A DNA stretch of 60,302 bases from Sphaerochaeta sp. Phil3 (GTDB taxonomy: Bacteria > Spirochaetota > Spirochaetia > Sphaerochaetales > Sphaerochaetaceae). The number at the start of each line of letters is the position of its first letter. Positions within the stretch are counted from its first letter, which is position 1. Position numbers and translations under genes: made by a program. The notes below the pieces were generated by a model that saw only the letters and a program-made list of their open reading frames with translations, made no database searches and was not told the DNA's origin. Shown piece after piece: positions 1 through 8,744 of the stretch. The stretch is from NCBI GenBank assembly GCA_001940825.1, contig MSGT01000059.1, positions 1 through 60,302 on the forward strand, given 5' to 3'.

Positions 1-123
1 AACAAAAACTCGGAAGAGCCTAAAGAATCAAAAATTGGACAACGGCAGCGGCTGCAACCGCAACCGCCTGTAAAACATCAAACAAAATGAAAACAGCCAA
101 GACAATTTGTCTTAGACAAAGGA

Positions 124-168
124 AAAAAGCGTTCTAGATTTATTTTGTCTAAAACTCGAACGCTTTTT
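124..168 (-). terminator. Rho-independent terminator of the first nucleoside transporter cassette
   Basis: An 11-bp stem (124-134 with 158-168, AAAAAGCGTTC pairing GAACGCTTTTT) lies just past the stop of the last permease gene. It is A-rich on one side and T-rich on the other, so it can stop transcription in both directions. Bases 1-123 show no gene. Confidence 0.8.
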
Positions 169-174
169 GACGCT

Positions 175-1077
175 TTAGCTTGCACCCTTCTCGTATGGGG
201 TTCCAGAGGCTTTTGGAGCATATTCCCTTCCTGAAAAAATGATGAGGGCTATCAACGTCACAAGATATGGAATGATGTTGAAGACCTGGGAAGGAACGAC
301 CTTGAGTGAAGGAATCATGGATGAAATCGTAGCCAAAGCAAGGGAAGCACCAAAAAGCATTGATGCACCAAACACTCCAAGTGGAGTCCAACGCCCAAAT
401 GCAACTGCGGCCAAGGCAATGAAGCCTCTACCGTTGGTGAATGTATCGGTGTATTGGATTGTCTGAGTAAGGACTGCACACCCTCCCGCAAGGCCACCAA
501 GAAGACCAGAGGCAAGAACACCAATATAGCGGGTTCTACGGACATTTATACCAACGCTGTCAGCAGCCGCAGGATGTTCTCCGCAGGCCCTTAGGTGCAT
601 CCCAAACGGAGTCTTGTACAAAACGAACCAAGCAAGAACAATCACAGCCAAGGAAACGTAGAGGGTTGGATAGAAACCCAAAGCATCCTTTGTCATTCCA
701 AGCATGAATTCCTTCGAACGATCCGTACCATAGAACCTTTGGCAAACGAAAACCGTAAGACCTCCTGCAAGGAGGTTTATACCAGTGCCGGAGATCGTCT
801 GGTCAGCCTTCATGTCAATTGAAGCCACACCATGAATGAGAGAAATCAAACCAGAGACAATTGCACCAGCAATGACGGCTATAAGAAGAGAAATCCTTCC
901 ACAACCGGCAATCTCAAGCTGCTGATGTACGATGGCGGCGGTGCAGGCACCAATGGACATAAGACCGTCCAAACCAACGTTTACAACGCCGGATCTTTCA
1001 CATATCATTCCACCTGTTGCAGTTATAAGGATTGGAGCGACTAGCATCATTATCAAGGAGAGATATCCAATGATCAT
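175..1077 (-). CDS. Nucleoside ABC transporter permease (BMP-type system, second permease)
   Basis: A 300-residue inner-membrane permease of the BMP/YufQ (NupQ-like) family, thought to form half of the channel for purine or pyrimidine nucleosides delivered by a BMP-family binding protein. It has 8 or more hydrophobic segments, an early loop with the family pattern SGVVNVGLDGLM, and the cytoplasmic loop RACGEHPAAADSVGIN (about residues 168-183) that contacts the ATPase. It is the last gene of a four-gene cassette; its start overlaps the stop of the preceding permease by 4 nt (ATGA), so translation is probably coupled. A clear paralogue sits in the same place in the upstream cassette (4974-5915). 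The exact substrate cannot be read from sequence. Confidence 0.93.
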   Translation of the reverse strand: MIIGYLSLIMMLVAPILITATGGMICERSGVVNVGLDGLMSIGACTAAIVHQQLEIAGCGRISLLIAVIAGAIVSGLISLIHGVASIDMKADQTISGTGINLLAGGLTVFVCQRFYGTDRSKEFMLGMTKDALGFYPTLYVSLAVIVLAWFVLYKTPFGMHLRACGEHPAAADSVGINVRRTRYIGVLASGLLGGLAGGCAVLTQTIQYTDTFTNGRGFIALAAVAFGRWTPLGVFGASMLFGASLALATISSMIPSLKVVPSQVFNIIPYLVTLIALIIFSGREYAPKASGTPYEKGAS

Positions 1078-2186
1078 TTCGAAACCTCCTTTCTGACCTT
1101 GGCCTTCGCCCTATAGTCCTTGACTAGTGACAGACCCGAACGGAGGGCTATAAAAATGACGATGAGACCTTCTATGACGGTGACGACCTCTTTTGGAATC
1201 CCCATTCCCTGCATGATGGAATACGCCTGTTTGAGTATTCCAAATAGAAGGCCTGCAAGGAATATGCCCAAAGCCCTGCTGTTTCCAACAAGGGCAACAG
1301 CTATTCCCATGAACCCGTAGTTGTCCTGAGAAGTGAGGATCTTCGAGTATCTGACGAGTCCAAGTATCACACAAGCTCCAGCAAGACCAGCGAAAGCTCC
1401 GGAGATCGCCATTGAAAGGGAAATGGCCTTGGTGTCGTTTATACCTGAACAACGAGCTGCATCCTTGTTGAAACCGGTGGCTCTAAGACTGAATCCCAAT
1501 CTCGTCTTCTCCATGATGAACCAATACACGACAACTGCGATCAACATGAGAAAAAACCCTATGTTAAGGTTGGAGCTCTTGATCAGGAAGTTGTCCAAGA
1601 GGGCTGTAGAAGCAAGGTCAGCGGTTCTTCCTGTCTTGTTGAAAGTTCCCTGAGGAAGCATGTTGAGACAAACCAAAGGATAGAGATACAGGGCAATATA
1701 GTTGAGCATGATGGTTGCAACTACTTCAGAGACCTTGTACTTCGCTTTGAGAATTCCAACGACACCGCCCCATATTGCACCAACGACCAAGGCAGCAAGG
1801 ACGCAGAGCATCCATTGTCCAGGGAATGCAGGTATGCAAACAGCTACTATGTGAGCTGCAAGCATACCCATCGTGTATTGTCCCTCAGCACCAATGTTGA
1901 ACAGTCCTACACGGGCGGCAAACCCCATCGAAAGGCCGCACAATATATATGGAATGGAGAATGCAAGGGTCTCCCCCACATTCCTGAAGTTCCATCCACC
2001 ACCCTTAGCGGCTTTTCCTATTATGGATTGCTTTATGGCGGTGAAAAGACCAACAGGGTTCTTTCCAATGCAGAGCAACAGAACAATACCAGCGAGGAAT
2101 CCCAATATGACGACCGCCACGGAAGTTGCACCGTTGCTGTCAAGGAACCAATCGATGAAAGGTTGTTTTTCCTTCTTTGACATCAC
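1074..2186 (-). CDS. Nucleoside ABC transporter permease (BMP-type system, first permease)
   Basis: A 370-residue permease of the YufP/NupP-like family, partner of the 300-residue permease that follows. It has a charged N-terminus, about 9-10 hydrophobic segments, the pattern GLFNIGAEGQYTMG (about residues 90-105) and the loop RATGFNKDAARCSGIN (about 236-251), the coupling region typical of this family. The start overlaps the end of the ATPase gene by 4 nt and the end overlaps the next permease by 4 nt, marking one operon. The equivalent gene in the second cassette lies at 5912-7042. Substrate is inferred to be nucleosides from family membership only. Confidence 0.93.
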   Translation of the reverse strand: MMSKKEKQPFIDWFLDSNGATSVAVVILGFLAGIVLLLCIGKNPVGLFTAIKQSIIGKAAKGGGWNFRNVGETLAFSIPYILCGLSMGFAARVGLFNIGAEGQYTMGMLAAHIVAVCIPAFPGQWMLCVLAALVVGAIWGGVVGILKAKYKVSEVVATIMLNYIALYLYPLVCLNMLPQGTFNKTGRTADLASTALLDNFLIKSSNLNIGFFLMLIAVVVYWFIMEKTRLGFSLRATGFNKDAARCSGINDTKAISLSMAISGAFAGLAGACVILGLVRYSKILTSQDNYGFMGIAVALVGNSRALGIFLAGLLFGILKQAYSIMQGMGIPKEVVTVIEGLIVIFIALRSGLSLVKDYRAKAKVRKEVSK

Positions 2187-3718
2187 TTGTCCTCCTTTGA
2201 CTTCACGCCGGCCATCATAAGGCCAATCTCCGATGCGGTCTTCTCTCCTTCATTGAACATTCCAACTATGCTGCCCTTTGAGATTGCAGCGATTCGGTCG
2301 CAAAGGTTCATTATCTCATCAAGTTCAAAACTTACAAGAAGAATCGCCCTTCCCTTGTCACGTTCTGCAACAATGCGCTTTCTAATATACTCAATGGCTC
2401 CTACATCAAGGCCCCTCGTTGGCTGCGCTACAAGAAGAACATCAGGAGAAAGCGAAATCTCGCGAGCGACGATGACCTTCTGCTGGTTCCCGCCTGACAA
2501 TGCACCACATGGAGTTATTGAACCCTGGCCGGAACGAATGTCGAACTGCTCAATGAGCATGTCGGAGTTCTTCGTTATGGCATCATAGTCCAGAACACCC
2601 ATTTTCCCTGTGTACTTTGGCGTATAGAAATCCTTGAGTACAGTGTTCTCTGCCACAGTGAACCCAGCAATTAGACCATGCTTTTGCCTGTCTTCAGGGA
2701 TATGTCCAAGGCCTTTCTCAACCCTTTCTCGTATCGAGCACTTGGTTATATCCTCTCCATTAAGGAGAATCTGACCTTTTTCAATGGGAGAAAGTCCTGA
2801 AAGGGCGTACAAGAGTTCCGTCTGGCCGTTTCCATCGACACCTGCGATTCCAACAATCTCTCCGGCATGTACATCAAGGCTCAGATCCTTTACCTTCTCC
2901 ACTCCAATTGCATCCTTGACGGTGATGTCCTTGATTTCAAGAACCTTCTTGCCCGGTTTGCATGTGGACTTCTCTATTTCGAATTTAACAGGTCTTCCAA
3001 CCATGAGGGATGCAAGTTGCTGTTCGCTCGTCTCTGGTGTTATATCTATGCAGTCAATGTACTTTCCACGTCTAAGGACAGTACAGCGATCGGCAACGGC
3101 CTTTATCTCCTTGAGCTTGTGGGTTATAAGCACAATGGTCTTTCCCTCTGATTTGAGCTTGAGGATTATCTCCATGAGCTCATCTATCTCCTGAGGAGTA
3201 AGCACGGCGGTAGGTTCGTCAAGGATGATTATATCCGAGTCCGAATACAAGGTCTTGAGGATTTCCACTCTTTGCTGCTGTCCAACGGTTATGTCGTCTA
3301 TGATAGCCTTTGGATCTACATAAAGACCATATCGTTCGCTCAGATCCTTGACCTTCTTCTCAGCTGCACCCAACGAAAGGATTCCAAATCTGTTCCTTGG
3401 TTCACGACCAAGGACTATGTTCTCCGTAACTGTGTAGTTATGGACCAACTTGAAGTGTTGATGCACCATTCCAATGCCCAATGACGTAGCTACGTTTGGG
3501 TCAGTGATCTTCACTTCCTTCCCATTGATAAGAATCTTTCCAGCATCAGCTGAATAGGCACCGAACAGAACAGACATGAGAGTGCTTTTACCGGCCCCAT
3601 TCTCGCCTAGGATTGCATGAACTTCGTTCTTCTTTACAATGAGGTCAACGTTGTCGTTTGCAACGATGCCTGGAAACGTTTTGGTTATTCCAAGCATTTG
3701 GATTGCATATTCGCTCAC
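2183..3718 (-). CDS. Nucleoside ABC transporter ATP-binding protein (two ATPase domains)
   Basis: A 511-residue tandem ATPase of the sugar/nucleoside-type (NupO/YufO-like) family that powers the two permeases. The first domain carries Walker A GENGAGKST at residues 38-46, signature TVGQQQR at about 144-150 and Walker B with LDEPT at 166-170. The second domain has a degenerate Walker A (GVDGNGQTE, no lysine) and signature SGGNQQK, as is normal for this family, so ATP turnover is probably asymmetric. It starts MSEYAIQMLGITK next to a good ribosome site. It lies 84 nt after the binding-protein gene, separated by a hairpin, and overlaps the next gene by 4 nt. Confidence 0.95.
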   Translation of the reverse strand: MSEYAIQMLGITKTFPGIVANDNVDLIVKKNEVHAILGENGAGKSTLMSVLFGAYSADAGKILINGKEVKITDPNVATSLGIGMVHQHFKLVHNYTVTENIVLGREPRNRFGILSLGAAEKKVKDLSERYGLYVDPKAIIDDITVGQQQRVEILKTLYSDSDIIILDEPTAVLTPQEIDELMEIILKLKSEGKTIVLITHKLKEIKAVADRCTVLRRGKYIDCIDITPETSEQQLASLMVGRPVKFEIEKSTCKPGKKVLEIKDITVKDAIGVEKVKDLSLDVHAGEIVGIAGVDGNGQTELLYALSGLSPIEKGQILLNGEDITKCSIRERVEKGLGHIPEDRQKHGLIAGFTVAENTVLKDFYTPKYTGKMGVLDYDAITKNSDMLIEQFDIRSGQGSITPCGALSGGNQQKVIVAREISLSPDVLLVAQPTRGLDVGAIEYIRKRIVAERDKGRAILLVSFELDEIMNLCDRIAAISKGSIVGMFNEGEKTASEIGLMMAGVKSKEDK

Positions 3719-3753
3719 CTTTGCCTCCTTTTGCTGTCTCCAACAATTACAAA

Positions 3754-3781
3754 GACACGCCTCATAGACGTGAGGCGTGTC
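3754..3781 (-). terminator. Intercistronic hairpin / partial terminator after the binding protein gene
   Basis: A perfect 11-bp stem (GACACGCCTCA with TGAGGCGTGTC, 6-nt loop) sits between the binding-protein stop and the ATPase start. On the minus strand only TTTG follows, so it is a weak terminator. It more likely protects the upstream mRNA or lets some polymerase through, giving more binding protein than transporter. The sister cassette has a stronger version at 8695-8725. Confidence 0.75.
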
Positions 3782-3802
3782 CGGTAATGGTTGGAAAGAC
3801 CA

Positions 3803-4891
3803 TCAGTCGTCGATTGCACCAAGACCTGCAGGTGCAATTCCCTTTGCCTGGGCTGCTTTGTATGTCTTGTCAACAACAATTGTGCCAGCAAGGATGCCTT
3901 CAGCGGCTTTGTCTGCTGCAGCTGCTGCAGATGCCTTGAGTTCGGAATTGGTCTTTGCATAGCCCACACCGCCGTTGGCCATATTCTGAGTAACGACTCC
4001 ACCTTTCCAGATGTTCTCGGAAACCTTCTTAAGAGCATCTATGGTTGAATTCTCAACCATCTTGAGCATGGATGTAAGGACTGCGGACTTGCCATCGGCA
4101 TAGATACCGTCTGCATACTGGTCTGAGTCAACACCAATTGCCCAAACGTTCTTGCCTGCAAGTCTTTCTTCCTTTGCCTGTGCAATTACACCAAGACCGC
4201 TTCCACCTGCTGCTGCGAAGATGCAATAGACACCCTGGTCGTACATGGACTTTGCAGCTGTCTTTGCAAGAGCCGGGTTGCCCCAATCGTTTACGTAGAA
4301 ATCAACGATCTCCGCCTCAGGATATATGGATTTGACACCCTCGATATATCCAATCTCGAACTTTGTTATCGTTGCACCAGCGACACCACCAACAAAACCA
4401 AACTTTGGATTCGCAATGCCATCGGCCTTGGCCTGCTCAGCAGCTGCGACACCAACGAGGTATGAGCCCTGCTCTTCCTCATAGATGTACTGGATGAGGT
4501 TGTCCCTCTGTGTGAGGTAGTCAACGTCTACGATGATGAACTTCTGGTCTGGATAGAGACCTGCGACCTGTTCAACGGCATCGGCCCATGTGAAACCTGT
4601 TGTGATGATGAGATCCCAGTCTGCCTCAGCTGCGTTCTTGAGGTTTGGAACGTAGTCGTCTGATGACTGAGCAGTGATGTTCTCATAGAGGACACCTCTT
4701 CCCGTGCCGTTGTCACCGTAGAAGTCAAGGATTCCACGCCATGCAGCGGCGTTGAACGACTTGTCGTCGATACCTGTTGCATCTGTAAGAAGAACAGCCT
4801 TGATCTGTTCCTGCTGTGCTTCCTGAGCGCCCTGTGCAAACACTGCGAAGGACATGCAAAGGACGAGAAGAGCCAATAAAGCTTTTTTCAT
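3803..4891 (-). CDS. BMP-family nucleoside-binding protein (cassette B)
   Basis: A 362-residue periplasmic solute-binding protein of the BMP/PnrA (Bmp, Med) family, which captures nucleosides for the ABC importer encoded next to it. The signal peptide MKKALLALLVLCMSFAVFAQ ends in a signal-peptidase-I type site (VFA-QGAQEA); the cysteine at residue 12 does not sit in a convincing lipobox, so attachment as a lipoprotein is doubtful. Family patterns include DDKSFNAAAWRG near the N-terminus, FIIVDVDY, and GVDSDQYADG before the C-terminus. It has its own promoter (4939-4967) and heads cassette B. Confidence 0.93.
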   Translation of the reverse strand: MKKALLALLVLCMSFAVFAQGAQEAQQEQIKAVLLTDATGIDDKSFNAAAWRGILDFYGDNGTGRGVLYENITAQSSDDYVPNLKNAAEADWDLIITTGFTWADAVEQVAGLYPDQKFIIVDVDYLTQRDNLIQYIYEEEQGSYLVGVAAAEQAKADGIANPKFGFVGGVAGATITKFEIGYIEGVKSIYPEAEIVDFYVNDWGNPALAKTAAKSMYDQGVYCIFAAAGGSGLGVIAQAKEERLAGKNVWAIGVDSDQYADGIYADGKSAVLTSMLKMVENSTIDALKKVSENIWKGGVVTQNMANGGVGYAKTNSELKASAAAAADKAAEGILAGTIVVDKTYKAAQAKGIAPAGLGAIDD

Positions 4892-4938
4892 GTAAAACCT
4901 CCAAATCTAAACCTGGCATACACCAAGCGAACAAATCA

Positions 4939-4967
4939 ATTATAAAGGCGCTTGCAACAAAACGCAA
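4939..4967 (-). promoter_or_regulatory. Sigma-70 promoter for nucleoside cassette B
   Basis: On the minus strand TTGCGT (4962-4967), a 17-nt spacer, then a perfect TATAAT (4939-4944). It lies between the end of cassette A (4974) and the binding-protein start (4891), so cassette B can be transcribed on its own, with a leader of about 40 nt. Confidence 0.75.
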
Positions 4968-4973
4968 CGAAAA

Positions 4974-5915
4974 TTATCTCTGTGATTTGTCGTATGGGAT
5001 TCCCTCCGCCTTTGGAGCCCTTGAATGGCTTGATGTAAGGGCAAGTACAATCAGGGAAATGATATACGGCATCATGTTGTAGACAGTGCTTGGAAGTTTC
5101 ATGTTCACGAGGAACTCAAAGACCGTGTATGTATTTCCAAGTGCACGGAAGAATCCAAACAGCAATGCCGACAACGCGATTCTATGAGGTTTCCACTGTC
5201 CAAAGATCATGACCGCCAATGCAAGGAATCCAAAACCTGCGACGCCGTACTCGAATTTCCATATGGATACACCTGCAAGGATGTAGCATATTCCACCAAG
5301 TCCACCGTATGCACCGGAGATGAGAACTCCAGCCCACCTCATCTTGTAAACGTTGATTCCAACGCTGTCTGCAGCCTGAGGATGCTCACCACATGCCATG
5401 AGCCTAAGGCCAAAACGGGTCTTGTAGAGCACAACGTATGCAACCACAAGGGCTATGATGGTTATGACCATGAACCAGTTGAACTCGAACTCACCCAGAT
5501 AGGCTATGAACTTCTTCTTAGGTTCTATGTATGAAATCTCAGATGACACGTTGTTGACGTTCTCAGCTGTGTTGATGGCCTTGACAAGAACAGTTGCAGC
5601 AGCTGTTCCAAGCATGTTGAGAGCCGTTCCAACTATGGTCTGGTCAGCCTTGTAGTTGATACATGCAACCGCGAGCAAAGACGAATAAACGACACCAAAA
5701 AGTATAGCCGCAAGCAGCACCAACAGGACATAGAAGAATCCTGGAATGGCTATTGGCAGGTACTTCATTGCAAGGGCGCCACCCAAAGCACCCATGACCA
5801 TTATGCCTTCAAGTCCAAGGTTTATGACCCCAGAGTGCTCTGAGAAACAACCGCCCAAAGCGACAAGGATGAGTACAGATGAGAATATGAGTGTATATTG
5901 AATAAGCAGAATCAT
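4974..5915 (-). CDS. Nucleoside ABC transporter permease (cassette A, second permease)
   Basis: A 313-residue permease of the YufQ/NupQ-like family, paralogue of the gene at 175-1077. It shares the patterns SGVINLGLEGIMVMG near the N-terminus and ACGEHPQAADSVGIN in the coupling loop (about residues 176-190), and its C-terminus (APKAEGIPYDKS) resembles that of the other copy (APKASGTPYEKG). It overlaps the upstream permease by 4 nt (ATGA). It ends cassette A; no strong terminator separates it from the cassette B promoter, so read-through into cassette B is possible. Substrate: nucleosides by family, not proven. Confidence 0.92.
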   Translation of the reverse strand: MILLIQYTLIFSSVLILVALGGCFSEHSGVINLGLEGIMVMGALGGALAMKYLPIAIPGFFYVLLVLLAAILFGVVYSSLLAVACINYKADQTIVGTALNMLGTAAATVLVKAINTAENVNNVSSEISYIEPKKKFIAYLGEFEFNWFMVITIIALVVAYVVLYKTRFGLRLMACGEHPQAADSVGINVYKMRWAGVLISGAYGGLGGICYILAGVSIWKFEYGVAGFGFLALAVMIFGQWKPHRIALSALLFGFFRALGNTYTVFEFLVNMKLPSTVYNMMPYIISLIVLALTSSHSRAPKAEGIPYDKSQR

Positions 5916-7042
5916 TTGGCGCTACCCTCCTTGGAGACTTCGTTTTTCAAAGCCTTCTTCTCTTCAATCCTGTCGATGGCCTTGTTCATCATTATCTTGA
6001 GGAAAAGGACGAAACCGCACAGGTAGATGATGATGGCGGAAATCAAGTCCGATATCTGCGAGCAGTACATGGTCTTGTCTACGTATGCACCGCCAAGCGT
6101 TATATGCTGGATGAAATACGAAGCCAAGATCGTTCCAATTGGATTGAGACCTCCAAGGAACGTTGCAGCTATGCCGTTGAATCCCATTCCTGGAACGCTG
6201 GCCGTTGTACACTCCCACTGCTGGATGCCTGTCTGGTAGTACAAAGCGGCACCAAGGCCCGCAATGGCTCCAGATATGACAAGCGACAGGATTATGTTCC
6301 TGTTCTCCTTCATTCCGCAGTACTTTGCAGCGTTCTTGTTGTAGCCGGTAGCCTTTAGCTCATACCCGAACTTGGTTTTGTTCAGAACAACCATTATTAC
6401 AATTGCAATCAGAATTGAGATAGGAACGGCCATCGTTACGTTTGCATTGTTGTTGAAAAGCTTGTCCAAACCCAAGGTTGGAAGAAGTGCGTTCTTTCCA
6501 TACTGTGAAAGCTGGTACGTATACGGAGATGTAGGCTCCTTCACATTTGACAGAATTGTGTTCGTCAAATATAGGATTATCCAGTTTAGCATTATACCGG
6601 ATATGACTTCATTGACGTTGCAGTACGATTTGAGGACTCCAACGATTGCACCGGCGACGGCTCCAGCCATAATTGCAAACAGAATGCATGGGAACCATCC
6701 CCAACCCCACTTGAGAGCAGCGTACAGGGCTGCACAGCAACCTGCAGTGTACTGACCGGAGCATCCAATGTTGAAAAGACCAACCTTATAACTGAAAAGT
6801 ATGCTCAAAGCACAAAGCAGAAGAGGTACGGTCTTGACCAACGTGGTCCCAAAGTACTTGAGTCTAAGAGAGGCCTTGCCGTATATCATGAAGTTCTTCA
6901 AAAGCGTTCCAATGGCACCAAAGGCTCCCTTTGGGTTTATGAAAAGCAGAACCACAAGACCTATGAGAAGTCCCAGTATTATGCAGATCAACGATGCAAT
7001 GAGGGACTGCATTCCATTCGTCTTCCAAATGTTCTTCCTCAT
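5912..7042 (-). CDS. Nucleoside ABC transporter permease (cassette A, first permease)
   Basis: A 376-residue permease of the YufP/NupP-like family, paralogue of 1074-2186. It has about ten hydrophobic segments, the family pattern GLFNIGCSGQYTAG (about residues 89-102) and coupling loop KATGYNKNAAKYCGM (about 231-245). The C-terminal tail is charged and cytoplasmic (RIEEKKALKNEVSKEG), again matching the paralogue (KVRKEVSK). Start and stop both overlap neighbours by 4 nt. The two copies have diverged well beyond a recent duplication, so they may prefer different nucleosides. Confidence 0.92.
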   Translation of the reverse strand: MRKNIWKTNGMQSLIASLICIILGLLIGLVVLLFINPKGAFGAIGTLLKNFMIYGKASLRLKYFGTTLVKTVPLLLCALSILFSYKVGLFNIGCSGQYTAGCCAALYAALKWGWGWFPCILFAIMAGAVAGAIVGVLKSYCNVNEVISGIMLNWIILYLTNTILSNVKEPTSPYTYQLSQYGKNALLPTLGLDKLFNNNANVTMAVPISILIAIVIMVVLNKTKFGYELKATGYNKNAAKYCGMKENRNIILSLVISGAIAGLGAALYYQTGIQQWECTTASVPGMGFNGIAATFLGGLNPIGTILASYFIQHITLGGAYVDKTMYCSQISDLISAIIIYLCGFVLFLKIMMNKAIDRIEEKKALKNEVSKEGSAK

Positions 7043-8577
7043 GCCTTCACCTCCATTCTCTTTGCACCTGCCATGTAGAGACCAAGTTCCTCCTGAGTGG
7101 TCTTCTTTGGATCGAACTCTCCAACGATTTCACCCTCGTACATGACAAGAATGCGGTCTGAAACGTCCAGAACCTCATCAAGTTCAAGCGATACGAGAAG
7201 AACGGCCTTGCCGGCATCGCGCTGAGCGACAAGCTGCTTGTGGATATACTCTATTGCACCTACATCCAAACCTCTCGTAGGCTGGACAGCTATTAGTAGC
7301 TCAGGAGCCTTCTCTATCTCACGTCCTACGATTGCCTTCTGCTGGTTTCCGCCGCTCATGGAACGGGCTATTGTTATTGGACCCTGGCCGCTACGGACAT
7401 CGTACTCTTCAATGATCTTCTCAGCATAGTTTCTTATCGCATCACGCTTCAGGAAGCCCAATTTATCCGTAAACTCATCCGTGAAATAGGTTTGGAGGAC
7501 AAGGTTGTCCTCAAGTGTGTAGTCAAGGACAAGCCCATGCTTATGTCTGTCCTCAGGAATGTGGCTCATTCCAAGGATACTCTTCTGACGGATCGATGCC
7601 TTTGAGACATCCTTTCCCTCTAGGAATATCTTTCCAGATACGAGAGGATCAAGACCTGCAAGGCCATGGACGAACTCAGTCTGGCCATTGCCGTCTATGC
7701 CGGCTATGCACACGATCTCACCCTGCCTTACTTTAAGGGATACGTTCTTTACAGCGTTGTTCTTGTGAATCTTGGAAGCAACTGTCATGTTGTCTATCTC
7801 AAGGACGACATTCCCAGGTGTCATTGGTTTCTTCTCAACATGGAAGTTGACGTTGCGGCCGACCATCATTGCAGATAGCTCCTCTATGTTGGTCTTTGCA
7901 GTCTCCACCGTTCCAATGCACTTTCCTTTCCTAAGAACCGTGCAGCGGTCGGATACCGCCATGATCTCAGCAAGTTTGTGCGATATGAATAGTATTGACT
8001 TTCCCTCTGCTGCAAGGTTCTTCATGATTTGCATGAGTTCTGTGATTTCCTGGGGGGTCAGAACTGCAGTTGGCTCGTCGAAGATGAGGATTTCGTTGTC
8101 GCGGTACAACATCTTGAGGATTTCAGTCCTCTGCTGCATTCCAACGGTTATGTCCTCTATCTTTGCATCAGGCTCGACCTTGAGGCCATACTTCTCTGAA
8201 AGAGCAAGGACCTTCTTTCGTGCAATGTCCTTTTGAAGGAAACCGTGGTTCGTGGGTTCCACTCCAAGGATTATGTTGTCAAGAACGCTGAAGCATTCGA
8301 CGAGTTTGAAGTGCTGGTGCACCATTCCAATACCAAGGGCGTTGGCATCGTTTGGATCCTTGATCTGGACTTCGACGCCATCCTTCTTGATAACCCCTTC
8401 CTCAGGCTGATAAAGACCGAACAGGACACTCATGAGTGTGGACTTACCTGCTCCGTTCTCGCCTAGGAGTGCATGAATCTCACCTTTTCTGAGCTGCAGG
8501 GTTATATTGTCGTTTGCGACTATACCCGGAAAGCGCTTGGTGATGTTCAGCATTTCAATTGCATACTGCTCTGCCAA
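7039..8577 (-). CDS. Nucleoside ABC transporter ATP-binding protein (cassette A)
   Basis: A 512-residue two-domain ATPase paralogous to 2183-3718. Walker A GENGAGKST is at residues 39-47; the second domain again has a lysine-less Walker A (IDGNGQTE) and signature SGGNQQK. The start is taken as TTG at 8577, not the in-frame ATG 42 nt upstream. The reason is AGGAGG at 8584-8589, six bases before the TTG and after the alternative start, and because the protein then begins (L)AEQYAIEMLNITK, matching MSEYAIQMLGITK of the sister protein. It overlaps the permease gene by 4 nt. It powers the cassette A importer. Confidence 0.93.
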   Translation of the reverse strand: MAEQYAIEMLNITKRFPGIVANDNITLQLRKGEIHALLGENGAGKSTLMSVLFGLYQPEEGVIKKDGVEVQIKDPNDANALGIGMVHQHFKLVECFSVLDNIILGVEPTNHGFLQKDIARKKVLALSEKYGLKVEPDAKIEDITVGMQQRTEILKMLYRDNEILIFDEPTAVLTPQEITELMQIMKNLAAEGKSILFISHKLAEIMAVSDRCTVLRKGKCIGTVETAKTNIEELSAMMVGRNVNFHVEKKPMTPGNVVLEIDNMTVASKIHKNNAVKNVSLKVRQGEIVCIAGIDGNGQTEFVHGLAGLDPLVSGKIFLEGKDVSKASIRQKSILGMSHIPEDRHKHGLVLDYTLEDNLVLQTYFTDEFTDKLGFLKRDAIRNYAEKIIEEYDVRSGQGPITIARSMSGGNQQKAIVGREIEKAPELLIAVQPTRGLDVGAIEYIHKQLVAQRDAGKAVLLVSLELDEVLDVSDRILVMYEGEIVGEFDPKKTTQEELGLYMAGAKRMEVKA

Positions 8578-8694
8578 TGTATGCCTCCTTTTATTTAGTT
8601 CTTCATGACAAGTGGACATCCCACTCCCAAAGAAGAACTCAAGCCATTCCAGTCAATTCTAAAACACATCACCTTCAATCACAATAAGAAAACG

Positions 8695-8725
8695 AAAAAA
8701 AACGGACCGCCTTTCGACGGTCCGT
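8695..8725 (-). terminator. Terminator/attenuating hairpin after the cassette A binding protein
   Basis: On the minus strand an 8-bp stem (ACGGACCG with CGGTCCGT, 8-nt loop) is followed directly by eight T residues: a canonical intrinsic terminator placed between the binding-protein gene and the rest of its operon. Partial read-through would give excess binding protein. Confidence 0.88.
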
Positions 8726-8744
8726 GGAATGATTCCAAGCAGAA